Shown: piece after piece, positions 23,351 to 32,118 of the stretch
Numbering within the stretch: the first letter of the stretch is position 1
How the letters are laid out: each line of letters starts with the position of its first letter
From: an uncultured Micavibrio sp.
GTDB lineage: Bacteria; Pseudomonadota; Alphaproteobacteria; Micavibrionales; UBA1664
DNA: 32,280 bases
Direction: 5' to 3'
Assembly (NCBI GenBank): GCA_937896295.1
Contig: CALBME010000137.1
Location: 1-32,280 of the forward strand
Notes under the pieces: model-generated
What the model was told of the DNA's origin: nothing
Seen by the model: only the letters and a program-made list of their open reading frames with translations
The model's database searches: none
Program-made: the position numbers and the translations under genes

Positions 23351-25207
23351 TTATGCTCGGGCCAGAAGTTTGTACGTGACTCCACCGATATTTACTGTAA
23401 CGGAGGTGTCGGACACTAGAGTTTCAGTCGTAACGGCGCTCTGTGTCAATACCCCTTCGCGGGTGGTGCCTGATCGGGTGAAAAACAGGTTAGTGCCGTT
23501 GTATTCAATCGCGCCCGTTTCCGCCGTGGTCATGACGGTGCCTGATGCTATTTTCAACGGTGCGGTGCCTGCCGATGTGGTGGATGCTGGCAGGTGCAGG
23601 GCGGCGGTAGGGGCGGCAGTGCTGATGCCGACTTTGCCGGTAAACTGCGCGGCATAGTTATTGGTCGCGCCGGATGGTGCGGCAACGGTCAGGCCGTAGG
23701 CATTGGTAACGCCGGATAAGGCCAGCGTTGGTATCAGAATGGCGTGGCTGTTTGTAATGGCAGCGTTTGTGCCAGCCGTCCAGGGGCCGTTTATGTACAG
23801 AGTGGCCGCGTCGGTCACGGTGCCGGTTGCAGATGCGAAGGCAACAGTTGGCGCGGCCAGGTTGACGCCGGTATCAAGGGAAACCGTCGTATTGCTGGCG
23901 TGCTGGATGGTCGCGCTCATGTTGAAGCTGGCAATTGTGCGGTTGGTCGCAGCTGTTTGTGCAGTCGATGCCGGGCTTGTGAACGTGAAAGGAGTCGCGC
24001 TGCCTGTTGCCGCTGCAACCGGAGAAAATGTCATGGTGTTTTGCGTGTAGGTCGAAACTGTGTTTCCATTGGGGCGGAAAAGAACGCTTCCCGTGGTGGT
24101 GATGAAGCTGACGCTGCCCGAACCCTTGGCGGAAACCGTCAAGCTGTCGTTTGAACCGCCTGAGATAACACCAAGGGTTACGCCAGAACCTGCCGCCGTT
24201 GAGGTGATTTTCAGGCCGTTCGCAGCAGAGGCCGTGCTGGCATCAACCTGAAGGGACGGGTTTGTTGTACCGTTCGCGCCGACTGCAAGAGCCGTGGCGC
24301 TGGATGATGTGATGGTATGCGCGGCGGTAAGGATTGTCCCGATGCCTGACATATTATTAGAGCCGTCAACAAGAATGCCCGTGTTCTGTACAGCCGTGCC
24401 GCCTGTGCCGTTCCATCGTGCGAGGGCGGTATCTGTCGATGATCCTGGGCCAGTGACGGTGCCTGTGCCAGCGTTCGTCCATGTCATGGCGTTTGAGCCG
24501 CCGCCCTGAGATGTCAGGACTTGGCCAGCCGTTCCCGCCGTTGTAGGAAGGTTGAAATTCCACGTCCCGGCTGCGGCTTGGGGTATGATCGTCACCGCGC
24601 CGGAGGTATTGCCTGATAATACCAGCGTACCGATAACAGAACCAGTCTGGCCCAGCGTTAAAGCGCCGCTTGATATGGTTGCATTAGCATTGCCTGATAC
24701 AGCCGCGCCAGTTGATGCATACCATGTCAGTTGCCCGATGGTTCCGGAGTTGACAGTGCCGCTTCCGCCTCCGCCAGCAGGAACAGACCAGTTGCCAGTG
24801 CCGTCCATGTAATAGGTCGCGTCATTGTTCAGCTTTTTCAAAAATCCGTGCTTGGCAGTGCTGGAGTTATTGGTCGTGATGTCTGTAAAGGTCAGCGTGG
24901 CGTCAGTCTGGTCGCCTGTGTTAGTGCCTGACACTGTGGCAGATGACGGGGCTGAGAGTGTCGCACCATCTGCAATGGTCAGTGTCGCGCCGGATGCAGG
25001 AGCGGTGATGATGATTTTGTTTACTGACGTTGCAGTGGCAACCCCGATATTCGGTGTTACAAGAGTAGGGGATGTCCATGCATATGTTGCCATTTGAGCA
25101 ACGGTTATATATCCCGGCGTCGAGCTTGAGCTTGTATCAACCGGAAAACGCATGGTGCCGGTTGCCGGGCCACGATCTGTTGATCCCCAAATTGTCTGAC
25201 TAGCCAT
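23351..25207 (-). CDS. Fibre protein with repeated beta modules
   Basis: A 618-residue low-complexity protein rich in Thr, Ser, Gly and Ala. It begins with the attachment-type segment FPVDTSSSSTPGYITVAQMATYA. Then comes a 55-residue block (46-100) nearly identical to one in the fibre two genes upstream. Many glycine/threonine beta repeats follow (GTVTGPGSSTDTALARWNGTGG, ALAVGANGTTNPSLQVDAS, FSPVAAATGSATPFTF). The C-terminal end reads ALHLPASTTSAGTAPLKIASG, IEYNGTNLFFTRSGTTREGV, a common fibre ending. No chaperone domain is seen at the end. Likely a trimeric surface fibre. Confidence 0.8.
   Translation of the reverse strand: MASQTIWGSTDRGPATGTMRFPVDTSSSSTPGYITVAQMATYAWTSPTLVTPNIGVATATSVNKIIITAPASGATLTIADGATLSAPSSATVSGTNTGDQTDATLTFTDITTNNSSTAKHGFLKKLNNDATYYMDGTGNWSVPAGGGGSGTVNSGTIGQLTWYASTGAAVSGNANATISSGALTLGQTGSVIGTLVLSGNTSGAVTIIPQAAAGTWNFNLPTTAGTAGQVLTSQGGGSNAMTWTNAGTGTVTGPGSSTDTALARWNGTGGTAVQNTGILVDGSNNMSGIGTILTAAHTITSSSATALAVGANGTTNPSLQVDASTASAANGLKITSTAAGSGVTLGVISGGSNDSLTVSAKGSGSVSFITTTGSVLFRPNGNTVSTYTQNTMTFSPVAAATGSATPFTFTSPASTAQTAATNRTIASFNMSATIQHASNTTVSLDTGVNLAAPTVAFASATGTVTDAATLYINGPWTAGTNAAITNSHAILIPTLALSGVTNAYGLTVAAPSGATNNYAAQFTGKVGISTAAPTAALHLPASTTSAGTAPLKIASGTVMTTAETGAIEYNGTNLFFTRSGTTREGVLTQSAVTTETLVSDTSVTVNIGGVTYKLLARA
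24908..25072 (-). repeat. 55-codon module shared by two fibres (copy B)
   Basis: Codons 46-100 of the 618-residue fibre. Compared with residues 283-337 of the 552-residue fibre (27443-27607) I count 44 of 55 identical residues, with no gaps. Both copies open with SPTLVTPNIGVATATS and close with ATVSGTNTGDQ. Confidence 0.85.
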
Positions 25208-26794
25208 TTATGCGCTCCATGTTGCAAGGGTTGTGTCAGACCATGATACGTCAGTACCATCGCCTGATGTTATTTGTGTTGCCGATACTGCGGCGTATGG
25301 GTAATCCACCTGATAGACTTGTGCGCTGAATAAAGAAACGCGCATCGCCGCTGATGCAGAACGGCAATCAAAGGCCGAGTATATCCGCAATGTGAGAGAA
25401 GTGAAAGCGGCTGCGTTTTTAAACGGCAGTGTGCGGAAATGAAGATAATCAGTCCCGCAATACGTTACCCATTCCGCCACGGCAAATGGGCTGGATGGTG
25501 TACCTGATATGACGTCATTATCCATCACCAGCAGGCCGGTATTGCTGAGAAGCGATATGCCGAGCCTCGTGAGTGGGGCAGTGCCGGTATAATTTGATAT
25601 TTTTATCAAACCCTCTGCGCGACACCATCCATCGGGCGTCAGGTTGGCGGCTGTAATAGCCTGGAATGCATAGCATCCCTCTTGCGCGGTGAGGCCGGAC
25701 GGGAAGTTGTAATCAATGATCTGTTCGCCCGATGCACCCTTTGACAATGTGCGATATGTATTGTTGACCGTACCGAGGCCGGTGAATGACCAGTTTGCAG
25801 CCGCCTGCGTCGTGCCAGAAAACATGCTTCCGCTGGCTGTGCCGCCTGTGCCAGCAAAGTTCGGGTTGATGATCTTGTTTCCTGCATCAATAGACCATGC
25901 ACCGCGTCCGAAATTGGCTATGATGACGGCGGCGAGGGTTTTGCCCATCCAATATGCGCCGAGGTTATTCGGATGCACGCCATCGTCTGAATAGCCGGAC
26001 TTCCAGTTGAAAGATCCCGGCGATGTGGATACGTCATTCTCATAGTCCCAAATGAATACGGTCGCGCTGGCTTGCGTTCGTACCCATGCGTTATAAATAC
26101 CGCGCTGGACTTTGTAAGCGGGCAGGTCAGCATCACGCGGCGGAACAGTGCCGAGGATGCACGGAATGCCGAGCGTATTGTTGTAATAGTCGATGACGCC
26201 AAGCGCGTTTGTGATGACGCCTGATGCAGGGTCGCCGGATGTGAAATCATTCGTTCCGCCCATGAACACGCCGACATTAAGGCCCAGGGCGGGGAGCAGG
26301 CATTGTGGAGCGCGGGCCAGCATAGCGCCTGTGCGCTCGGATGGAATACCACAAGCCGCCTGCTCAAACAGGTGCAGGCGCTGTCCTGATATAATCTGCG
26401 CTTGGTTCAGATATCCGCGTCCAGCCGTTCCATATGATGCATTGGCAATGGCGAAAAACTGGCCTGTTGCTGCGGTAAACGTGCCGAACGAGGTGCTATC
26501 AACATTGATGGTGAAGTTATTGGCGTCGATAGCAGTTGCAGTATAAACATTGCCGTTCAACTCCGTCATGCCGAGGATGCTGGACGGATACACCTGATCG
26601 CCCGTTGCAAATCCATGACCATTTAAAGTCACCTGACAGGGATTGGCCTTCGTAATAGCGGTGGGGTATGCGCTTGGGTGTTTCGTGTTCGATCCGATGA
26701 TATATGCGCTGATGCTGTCGCCCATGACGCCAACGCGCAATATGCCCGGTGTAGACGGGTTTGGTAAAATAAATGGATTGAGCAGAAAGCCCAT
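25208..26794 (-). CDS. SGNH/GDSL esterase fused to a surface-binding C-terminus
   Basis: A 528-residue protein. SGNH blocks are visible: GDS with S27 (VGVMGDSISAY), GGTND at 179-183 with N182, and DGVHP with D271 and H274, giving a complete Ser-Asp-His triad with oxyanion Gly and Asn. A beta module of about 70 residues (NPCQVTLNGHGFATGDQVYP onward, roughly 48-115) is inserted between block I and the rest of the catalytic domain. Residues about 300-528 are beta-rich and lectin-like. Predicted to deacetylate or de-esterify host surface polysaccharide. Flanked by two fibre genes. Confidence 0.83.
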   Translation of the reverse strand: MGFLLNPFILPNPSTPGILRVGVMGDSISAYIIGSNTKHPSAYPTAITKANPCQVTLNGHGFATGDQVYPSSILGMTELNGNVYTATAIDANNFTINVDSTSFGTFTAATGQFFAIANASYGTAGRGYLNQAQIISGQRLHLFEQAACGIPSERTGAMLARAPQCLLPALGLNVGVFMGGTNDFTSGDPASGVITNALGVIDYYNNTLGIPCILGTVPPRDADLPAYKVQRGIYNAWVRTQASATVFIWDYENDVSTSPGSFNWKSGYSDDGVHPNNLGAYWMGKTLAAVIIANFGRGAWSIDAGNKIINPNFAGTGGTASGSMFSGTTQAAANWSFTGLGTVNNTYRTLSKGASGEQIIDYNFPSGLTAQEGCYAFQAITAANLTPDGWCRAEGLIKISNYTGTAPLTRLGISLLSNTGLLVMDNDVISGTPSSPFAVAEWVTYCGTDYLHFRTLPFKNAAAFTSLTLRIYSAFDCRSASAAMRVSLFSAQVYQVDYPYAAVSATQITSGDGTDVSWSDTTLATWSA

Positions 26795-28453
26795 TTATTG
26801 ATGCCCTATGATCTGTACTTTCAATCCAGCGCCGGGAATAGTCGATCCGACTTGCGTTATATCGTAGGTGATGACGTCATCTGCGGCGAAGGTGATGCCA
26901 TTGACCAGCGCATATGGTGCAGCTGACCCTACTGAGGTTGTCTGTCCAACGTCGATGGATAAGATGGTCGTGAAGATGGATGCGCCGTTTTTCTTGATGT
27001 CCACTTTGACGGATGCGCCAGTTGGTGCAGTGGTGAGCGATGCCTTGACGATGACAGGCGTAAACGCATAAGGCGCACGAGTTGTCAGCTTTCCGGTGCC
27101 GGTCGTGAGCGATGTAGTCTCGTCCGATGCAGCGACTGCCCATGTTTCTGTCACGATGACGCCAACGGCAACAGCAGCGCCGGGAATAACGTAATCCGTT
27201 CCAGCAGCCGCCGTCGATACAACGCCGGAACCATTCGCCTTCATGATGCCGTTGATCGTACCAGCGCCGCCGCGTGCAGCAGGAAGGATGCCGGTCATCT
27301 TGGTCGCAAGGTCAATGCTGCCTGCCAGCATGGTATTTGTGATCGCGCCCGCCGTGATGGATGTCGCATTGCCTACGGATGTGACGGGGCCGGTCAGGTT
27401 GGCATTCGTGGTGACGGTCGCGGCATTGCCCGTGATGTTGACCTGATCGCCGGTATTCGTGCCGGATACGGTTGCATCTGCGGATACGGTCAGTGTTGCG
27501 CCGTTCGCAATCGTGAGCGTGGCAGATGAAGCGGGGGGCGTGATTGTAACCTTGTTGATGCTGGTCGCGGTTGCAACGCCGATGTTTGGCGTGACGAGGG
27601 TAGGGGACGCGCCGAACGATGTCAGGCTGGATGCAGTGACGCCAGATGCCAGTGTTGCGCCTGTGAGTGTGCCGGCCGGCGCGACAACGGCGGCAGTCGT
27701 GGCGGCTGTGACTAATCCCTTTCCATTTAGCGTGAGGATAGGAATGGCTGTGGATGATCCGATTGCGCCTGTATTGCTGTTGACGGTCGCAAGTGTCAAG
27801 ACAGATGATCCTGGGCCTGATGCAGTGGCATCGCCTGTCAGCGCGGTGATATAATTGCCCGATGCCTGTTTCGAGTTCAGCTGCGTCTGGATCGAGGACG
27901 TAACGCCCGCAACATAGCCGAGTTCCGTGTCTGTGGTTGTGGACGATACAACGCGTTTGCTTCCATCCGTAACCAGTGCGCGGTTGGCGGTCGTGGTTCC
28001 GAGGATGATGCCGAAGCTGTTGAATGTGTTTTGTCCTGTCCATACGTTCGTCGATGACAGTGACTGCGTGGCGCTGATGACATACGGATCAATCAGCGTG
28101 CCTGTTCCCGTCAGGGCTATGTTTGTTCCTGCCGTGATGTAGTTAGTGATGTTTGAAAGCTTGGCATTCCATGTTGACGCGCTGGCAATGTATGCGTCCG
28201 CAATAGCAGTGGCCTGCCATGTTCCGACCGATATTGTGCCGACGCGGGTAAGACTTGATATGGTGATGCCGGATGCCAGCGTATTGCCGGATAGCGCCGT
28301 GCCAGCAAGCGTTATGTTCGAGTTCATAAACGCCAGAAGTTGCGCGGCTGTGGCTTTTTTGTCCGATGTATCGCTGCCCTGTCTGGTCAGGAACAGGTCG
28401 CCGGATGATATGGCCGATGCCGCCGGACGGCTAGGGAGGTTCGTATTGCTCAT
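26795..28453 (-). CDS. Fibre protein with attachment module and C-terminal beta-sandwich
   Basis: A 552-residue Ser/Thr/Ala/Gly-rich protein. The N-terminus (PSRPAASAISSGDLFLTRQG, then KATAAQLLAFMNS) is a widespread phage virion-attachment opening. Beta repeats follow, including two TLASG-[IV]-T-x-SSLT boxes (59 and 268). The 55-residue block shared with the other fibre spans 283-337. The last 110 residues (VKVDIKKNGASIFTTILSID, FAADDVITYDITQVGSTIPG) form a beta-sandwich seen at fibre tips. Likely a surface fibre, maybe receptor-binding. Confidence 0.8.
   Translation of the reverse strand: MSNTNLPSRPAASAISSGDLFLTRQGSDTSDKKATAAQLLAFMNSNITLAGTALSGNTLASGITISSLTRVGTISVGTWQATAIADAYIASASTWNAKLSNITNYITAGTNIALTGTGTLIDPYVISATQSLSSTNVWTGQNTFNSFGIILGTTTANRALVTDGSKRVVSSTTTDTELGYVAGVTSSIQTQLNSKQASGNYITALTGDATASGPGSSVLTLATVNSNTGAIGSSTAIPILTLNGKGLVTAATTAAVVAPAGTLTGATLASGVTASSLTSFGASPTLVTPNIGVATATSINKVTITPPASSATLTIANGATLTVSADATVSGTNTGDQVNITGNAATVTTNANLTGPVTSVGNATSITAGAITNTMLAGSIDLATKMTGILPAARGGAGTINGIMKANGSGVVSTAAAGTDYVIPGAAVAVGVIVTETWAVAASDETTSLTTGTGKLTTRAPYAFTPVIVKASLTTAPTGASVKVDIKKNGASIFTTILSIDVGQTTSVGSAAPYALVNGITFAADDVITYDITQVGSTIPGAGLKVQIIGHQ
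27443..27607 (-). repeat. 55-codon module shared by two fibres (copy A)
   Basis: Codons 283-337 of the 552-residue fibre, partner of 24908-25072. 44 of 55 residues match by my count. Confidence 0.85.
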
Positions 28454-29817
28454 GGTTCGTCTACCTTGTCACATTCAGATGTTAAATTACTCTGGTCTAT
28501 GGGCGGTAGTGCGTCAGTCGTTTCATCAACTTCAATCGGCAGGAGGCTATCTTTATTGATGCCTTCTTTTGCTTCCTGAGCCGTAATAAGACCGCTTTCA
28601 AATGCTGCCATAGCGCGGTTGAATTGGTGATTTTTAACTTCTTCTTCTTCTTTCGCATTGAGAATGCGGAGGGGATTAAATTCGATTATCATATCGTCCG
28701 GCACGAAGCCGAATAATTTCTGACACGCGATTTGAAGAACGTCAACCACGATAAATTTTATCTTGGACCTGATTTCGCCCTCGATCATGGAATTATAATT
28801 CTCGATATCGTCCTCGCCAGAACTAAATCCGGCTGCGCTGATGCCGAATAGCTTTGTCATTGGCATTTTCAAATCAGCGGCTATACCTTGGCGAATTTGT
28901 ATCAGAACCTCGGCAAGCCCGGTAAATGCGACCTGTTTTTGGATATAATCATCCTCAATATCCATTGTCAGTGCATGATTGTAATTTTTAATCATGTTTG
29001 CCGATTGAATGCGCTTCGATACGTTGGCTGTGCCTGGCGCGGTGAGAAGGGCGGAGTTAAATCCCTTCATTTTGTAAACATCGACTTTTGCCTCATCCAG
29101 CAAATCGAAAATAACATCTTGGTTTTTCATGTACTGATTGAGAGAACGCACAAGTCGTTCAAGTTCGGACATGCCCCATCCGCGCAAACGAGGGCGGATA
29201 AATGACGGAGGCTCTTTGCCTTTAATGCGGAATACGCGGCTATGGTGGATTGAATGGCCGTAGTAATCATAAAACTCTGCATCGCCCATGCCGAGTGCGC
29301 CATTGATTGTAATCTCGCCTTCGACGTTCTGTTCGGAATTATACAACTCCCACAAATCAACGCTGCGGTATTCAATAGGGGTTTTCTCTGTGATCTTTGA
29401 AATGTCCAGAGGCATCATCGGATCTTGGTCTGTAATGATGATGACAGCGCCGCCCCCGAATAGCCTGGCCCATTTATCCGCTTGCATGACGGCTTTGATG
29501 ACGTGATTGCGTTCGCAATAGATCATCAGCTTTTCTTTGTCATCCTTGTCAAGCTGCGATGATTTGATCTCAAAGCCGGAACGGAATGCATCATCGACGG
29601 GTTGATCCACCAACGTCTGGACAATGCCATGCTCAACATAAAGCTGGCTGAGAAGCTGGCGGAAATTGCTGATAAGATACCAGCGATTATTGATGGTGAG
29701 CGTGTCTGTCTGGGATAGCTGGACGCCGTACTGTCCGAAAGCCCCCGCGCCATTGAGCGACCCGATGAGGCTGGTCAGAGAGTTATTTAAAACTGCCTCA
29801 TCGGCCAAATCTGTCAT
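28450..29817 (-). CDS. Portal protein, DUF1073 type
   Basis: A 455-residue protein. Reads NRWYLISNFRQLLSQLYVEHGIVQTLVDQPVDDAFR (motifs split), ADKWARLFGGGAVIIITDQD, VFRIKGKEPPSFIRPRLRGWGMSELERL and GLAEVLIQIRQGIAADLKMPMTKLFGIS with GFSSGEDD. These are the DUF1073 portal hallmarks. It ends normally after the crown region without the extra enzyme-like C-terminal domain found in some DUF1073 proteins. Its ATG overlaps the terminase stop (ATGA). Forms the dodecameric portal through which DNA is packaged. Confidence 0.9.
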   Translation of the reverse strand: MTDLADEAVLNNSLTSLIGSLNGAGAFGQYGVQLSQTDTLTINNRWYLISNFRQLLSQLYVEHGIVQTLVDQPVDDAFRSGFEIKSSQLDKDDKEKLMIYCERNHVIKAVMQADKWARLFGGGAVIIITDQDPMMPLDISKITEKTPIEYRSVDLWELYNSEQNVEGEITINGALGMGDAEFYDYYGHSIHHSRVFRIKGKEPPSFIRPRLRGWGMSELERLVRSLNQYMKNQDVIFDLLDEAKVDVYKMKGFNSALLTAPGTANVSKRIQSANMIKNYNHALTMDIEDDYIQKQVAFTGLAEVLIQIRQGIAADLKMPMTKLFGISAAGFSSGEDDIENYNSMIEGEIRSKIKFIVVDVLQIACQKLFGFVPDDMIIEFNPLRILNAKEEEEVKNHQFNRAMAAFESGLITAQEAKEGINKDSLLPIEVDETTDALPPIDQSNLTSECDKVDEP

Positions 29818-31478
29818 AAAACATCCAATATGGAGAGCGTCCTAACCGGATTGTAACACTCGATCACCGCTTCGGCAAGGTTTGGGGATCGTGCGCCTTC
29901 TGGTTTTTTGTCCACCATTGTTTTGCCTGATTTCGCATATTTGTGAACGGCTTGGGCAAGTTCCATGGTGATTTCATGCAGGCGGGGCAGTTCGGACGGC
30001 AGGCTGATAAGCTCGGCCGGGTGGTATGTCTCCCCATATGTCACGGCGCGGTATGTTTTATAAAACCGTGTCCTTGTGCGCCACCATGACTGCGCTTTGA
30101 GGTTCTCGAATTGCTGTTCATTCGTAGGGCTTTCGATGTCGCCGTCAATGATGTGATCGTTTGGATCAAGGACTTTTCCGCCTGCGTTCCATGGATAGAC
30201 GCGCAACCGTTCGGGAAAGCTGCCTTTTTCCTGTAAGTTTTTAATGCCTGTTTTGAAGCCGGAGCCGACGCCGATGCTGTCGTAATACAATTCACTAACG
30301 CCATGTTCGACGCAGAGGGGAACTGCTATGCTGGCGGCATCGCCTGCATCACCGCCCCAATGGTCGCAGTGTTTCAGGATGACGCCGTGTCGAATGGCGA
30401 GGGCGTTTTTGTCGCCGCCTTCATCTGCAACGTCCTGTCCTGCTATGCGTTCGCCGCTGGCTGTGAAGTCACCGAGATGCTTGAGCGTGATATGCGCGTC
30501 TATCGCGGCGCGTATCCATTGCGGCTGGATGATGAGGCGGTCAACGGCGGAGGAGTAATCGCGGTCAACCTCTTGCGCCAGGATATGCAACATGCCCTCG
30601 GCTTCAGCTTTGGCGCGGCGGTCATCATACCATGCCTGCGTCTTGCCGGGATGATCGCGCCAGTCGAAAATGAACACGCGCACTTTGCCTGGCGTGGGTG
30701 TGCTGTCAGGCGTCCATACTTCGCCAGCCATGCGCCTGCGATAAAACACGTTGTTTGATCCATTGACGGATGAGATGTCGATTTGAACGTCTGTGTTATC
30801 GCCGAGTGATGCCTCGATCAATTCAGGGCGTTCATAATGGGCAGATTCGTCTTTGAAATAAATCGTTGTCCGTCCACCGCGTCCAAGACTATCACCGGCC
30901 TCGCCAGTGATTGTTGAGCCGTTCGCGGGGTTGATGATTTTCATGTGACTGGAATGCAGTCGCTCGTTAAATCCCACAGGCAGCATCCAGCGCGGCAATC
31001 GTTCGATGGTTTGGCGGATTTTTGGGAAGATGGCTTTCGGGTCGCCTTTTTTATCAACATAGTCCTCTTTGCGTGATCCCCATCCGATAGCGGTGCCTGG
31101 ATGAAACAGCCAGAGCCAGACGGAATAGGCGACGCATAGCCATGATGCGCCAACGTCGCGGCATTTTTCAACGAGGCCGGATTGTTTATCGTTGAGGCAA
31201 CCATGCAGGAAATTTATAAACTCAACCTGGCGCGGAAATAAAATAAACGGCATGACTTTAGGCAATGGCGGCGCATTGCGTGGATCGAACGTAATGCACC
31301 AATCATTGATCCAGTCGGCGGGGTGTGTGCGGTAATATTCCATGACAAGCGGGCGTAGTTCTTTGCGGGTATTCAGCTTTTTCAGCTTTTTCCAGCGTTT
31401 TAGGAATTCTTCGCCATAGTTTGGAGGCCAAGACAATCCATTTTTATTTTCAGGCATTTCATGATTAGCCAATTCCAT
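29814..31478 (-). CDS. terL: Terminase large subunit
   Basis: A 554-residue protein. ATPase part: FPRQVEFINFLHGC, then a deviant Walker A at 105-112 (KCRDVGAS) and Walker B TIYFKDESAH with D210-E211. Nuclease part: GQDVADEGGDKNALAI (D349), LYYDSIGVGSG (D400) and the SPNLAEA segment at 531-537. It cuts and translocates DNA into the prohead with the portal encoded next. Position 533 has Asn where Asp is common in the SPDxADA form. There is no strong ribosome site at the first ATG, and MPENK at codon 8 is an alternative start. Confidence 0.94.
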   Translation of the reverse strand: MELANHEMPENKNGLSWPPNYGEEFLKRWKKLKKLNTRKELRPLVMEYYRTHPADWINDWCITFDPRNAPPLPKVMPFILFPRQVEFINFLHGCLNDKQSGLVEKCRDVGASWLCVAYSVWLWLFHPGTAIGWGSRKEDYVDKKGDPKAIFPKIRQTIERLPRWMLPVGFNERLHSSHMKIINPANGSTITGEAGDSLGRGGRTTIYFKDESAHYERPELIEASLGDNTDVQIDISSVNGSNNVFYRRRMAGEVWTPDSTPTPGKVRVFIFDWRDHPGKTQAWYDDRRAKAEAEGMLHILAQEVDRDYSSAVDRLIIQPQWIRAAIDAHITLKHLGDFTASGERIAGQDVADEGGDKNALAIRHGVILKHCDHWGGDAGDAASIAVPLCVEHGVSELYYDSIGVGSGFKTGIKNLQEKGSFPERLRVYPWNAGGKVLDPNDHIIDGDIESPTNEQQFENLKAQSWWRTRTRFYKTYRAVTYGETYHPAELISLPSELPRLHEITMELAQAVHKYAKSGKTMVDKKPEGARSPNLAEAVIECYNPVRTLSILDVL

Positions 31479-31566
31479 TTAAGGCTCACTGCAATCAAGA
31501 GGGGTATTTTACAGCCTTTTCGAATAGTGCATGAGAAACCAACCATGATAGACGATGCCGTCATCG
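31479..31566. other. Gap between terminase genes
   Basis: 88 bases without a convincing gene. A 54-codon frame (31400-31564) crosses it but overlaps the large terminase heavily. No clear promoter or terminator is visible. Confidence 0.5.
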
Positions 31567-32118
31567 TTAAATTTCCTTTGAAATTTCTTCAAATGCTTTT
31601 GCTGCGTTTTCCGGCGTAACATCAATCTCAAACTTTTCTCCGGGCGCATTTTTAACGGTCTGCTCAATTTTATCATTGAACATGCCCAGATGCCTACCGA
31701 GTAATTCGAGGGCTTTTTGTTTATCGTTTAATTTTATTTTGATTGATCCACCGTCTTTGCTGGTTGTCTGGCTGGCTTCGGCGACAATGGCGGATTGATC
31801 TTCCGTCAAATCTTCAGAAGGTTTCAATTTTACGCCGTCTGGCCCCCAGTCCATCACTGACCGTGGATCAGCAAAGGCGATGCGCTGCAACTCATGCAGG
31901 ATGCGTTCCTGTGTCAAGGTGAGGGCGGCTGCGCGTTCATTGATCAATTGTTCGATGCGAGATTGAATAACAGGTTTTGACAAGTTTTCAGAACTAATTT
32001 GTTGGGCTGTATCTTCGCTATATCCTGCCCTGATTGCGGCTTGGGTTGCGTTGAAATCTGTCAGATATTCACGGCAGAAAAATTCTTGTTTGCGGGTGAG
32101 TTTATTTTCCACTTCCAT
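31567..32118 (-). CDS. terS: Terminase small subunit, Terminase_2 type
   Basis: A 183-residue protein starting MEVENKLTRKQEFFCREYL. The helix-turn-helix region (FNATQAAIRAGYSEDTAQQI, then NLSKPVIQSRIEQLI) is the typical Terminase_2 N-terminus that binds DNA. A helical centre (TLTQERILHELQRIAFADPRS) and an acidic end (DVTPENAAKAFEEISKEI) follow. It recognises the packaging site and recruits the large subunit. First gene of the late operon in this window. No clear ribosome site is seen before the ATG, but it is the first possible start in the frame. Confidence 0.9.
   Translation of the reverse strand: MEVENKLTRKQEFFCREYLTDFNATQAAIRAGYSEDTAQQISSENLSKPVIQSRIEQLINERAAALTLTQERILHELQRIAFADPRSVMDWGPDGVKLKPSEDLTEDQSAIVAEASQTTSKDGGSIKIKLNDKQKALELLGRHLGMFNDKIEQTVKNAPGEKFEIDVTPENAAKAFEEISKEI

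Noticed and set aside
23703..24154. Plus-strand open frames of 115-136 codons opposite the 618-residue fibre
   Set aside because: They are antisense shadows of a GC-rich repetitive gene; no ribosome site and Val/Ala/Arg-rich random-looking composition.
27312..28043. 243-codon minus-strand frame inside the 552-residue fibre gene
   Set aside because: Same strand but another frame; His/Arg/Cys-rich product typical of a shifted Thr/Gly-rich gene, and the fibre frame is clearly the coding one.
31400..31564. 54-codon minus-strand frame between the terminase genes
   Set aside because: An AAGGA-like site exists, but half of the frame overlaps the large terminase in another frame and the peptide shows no features.
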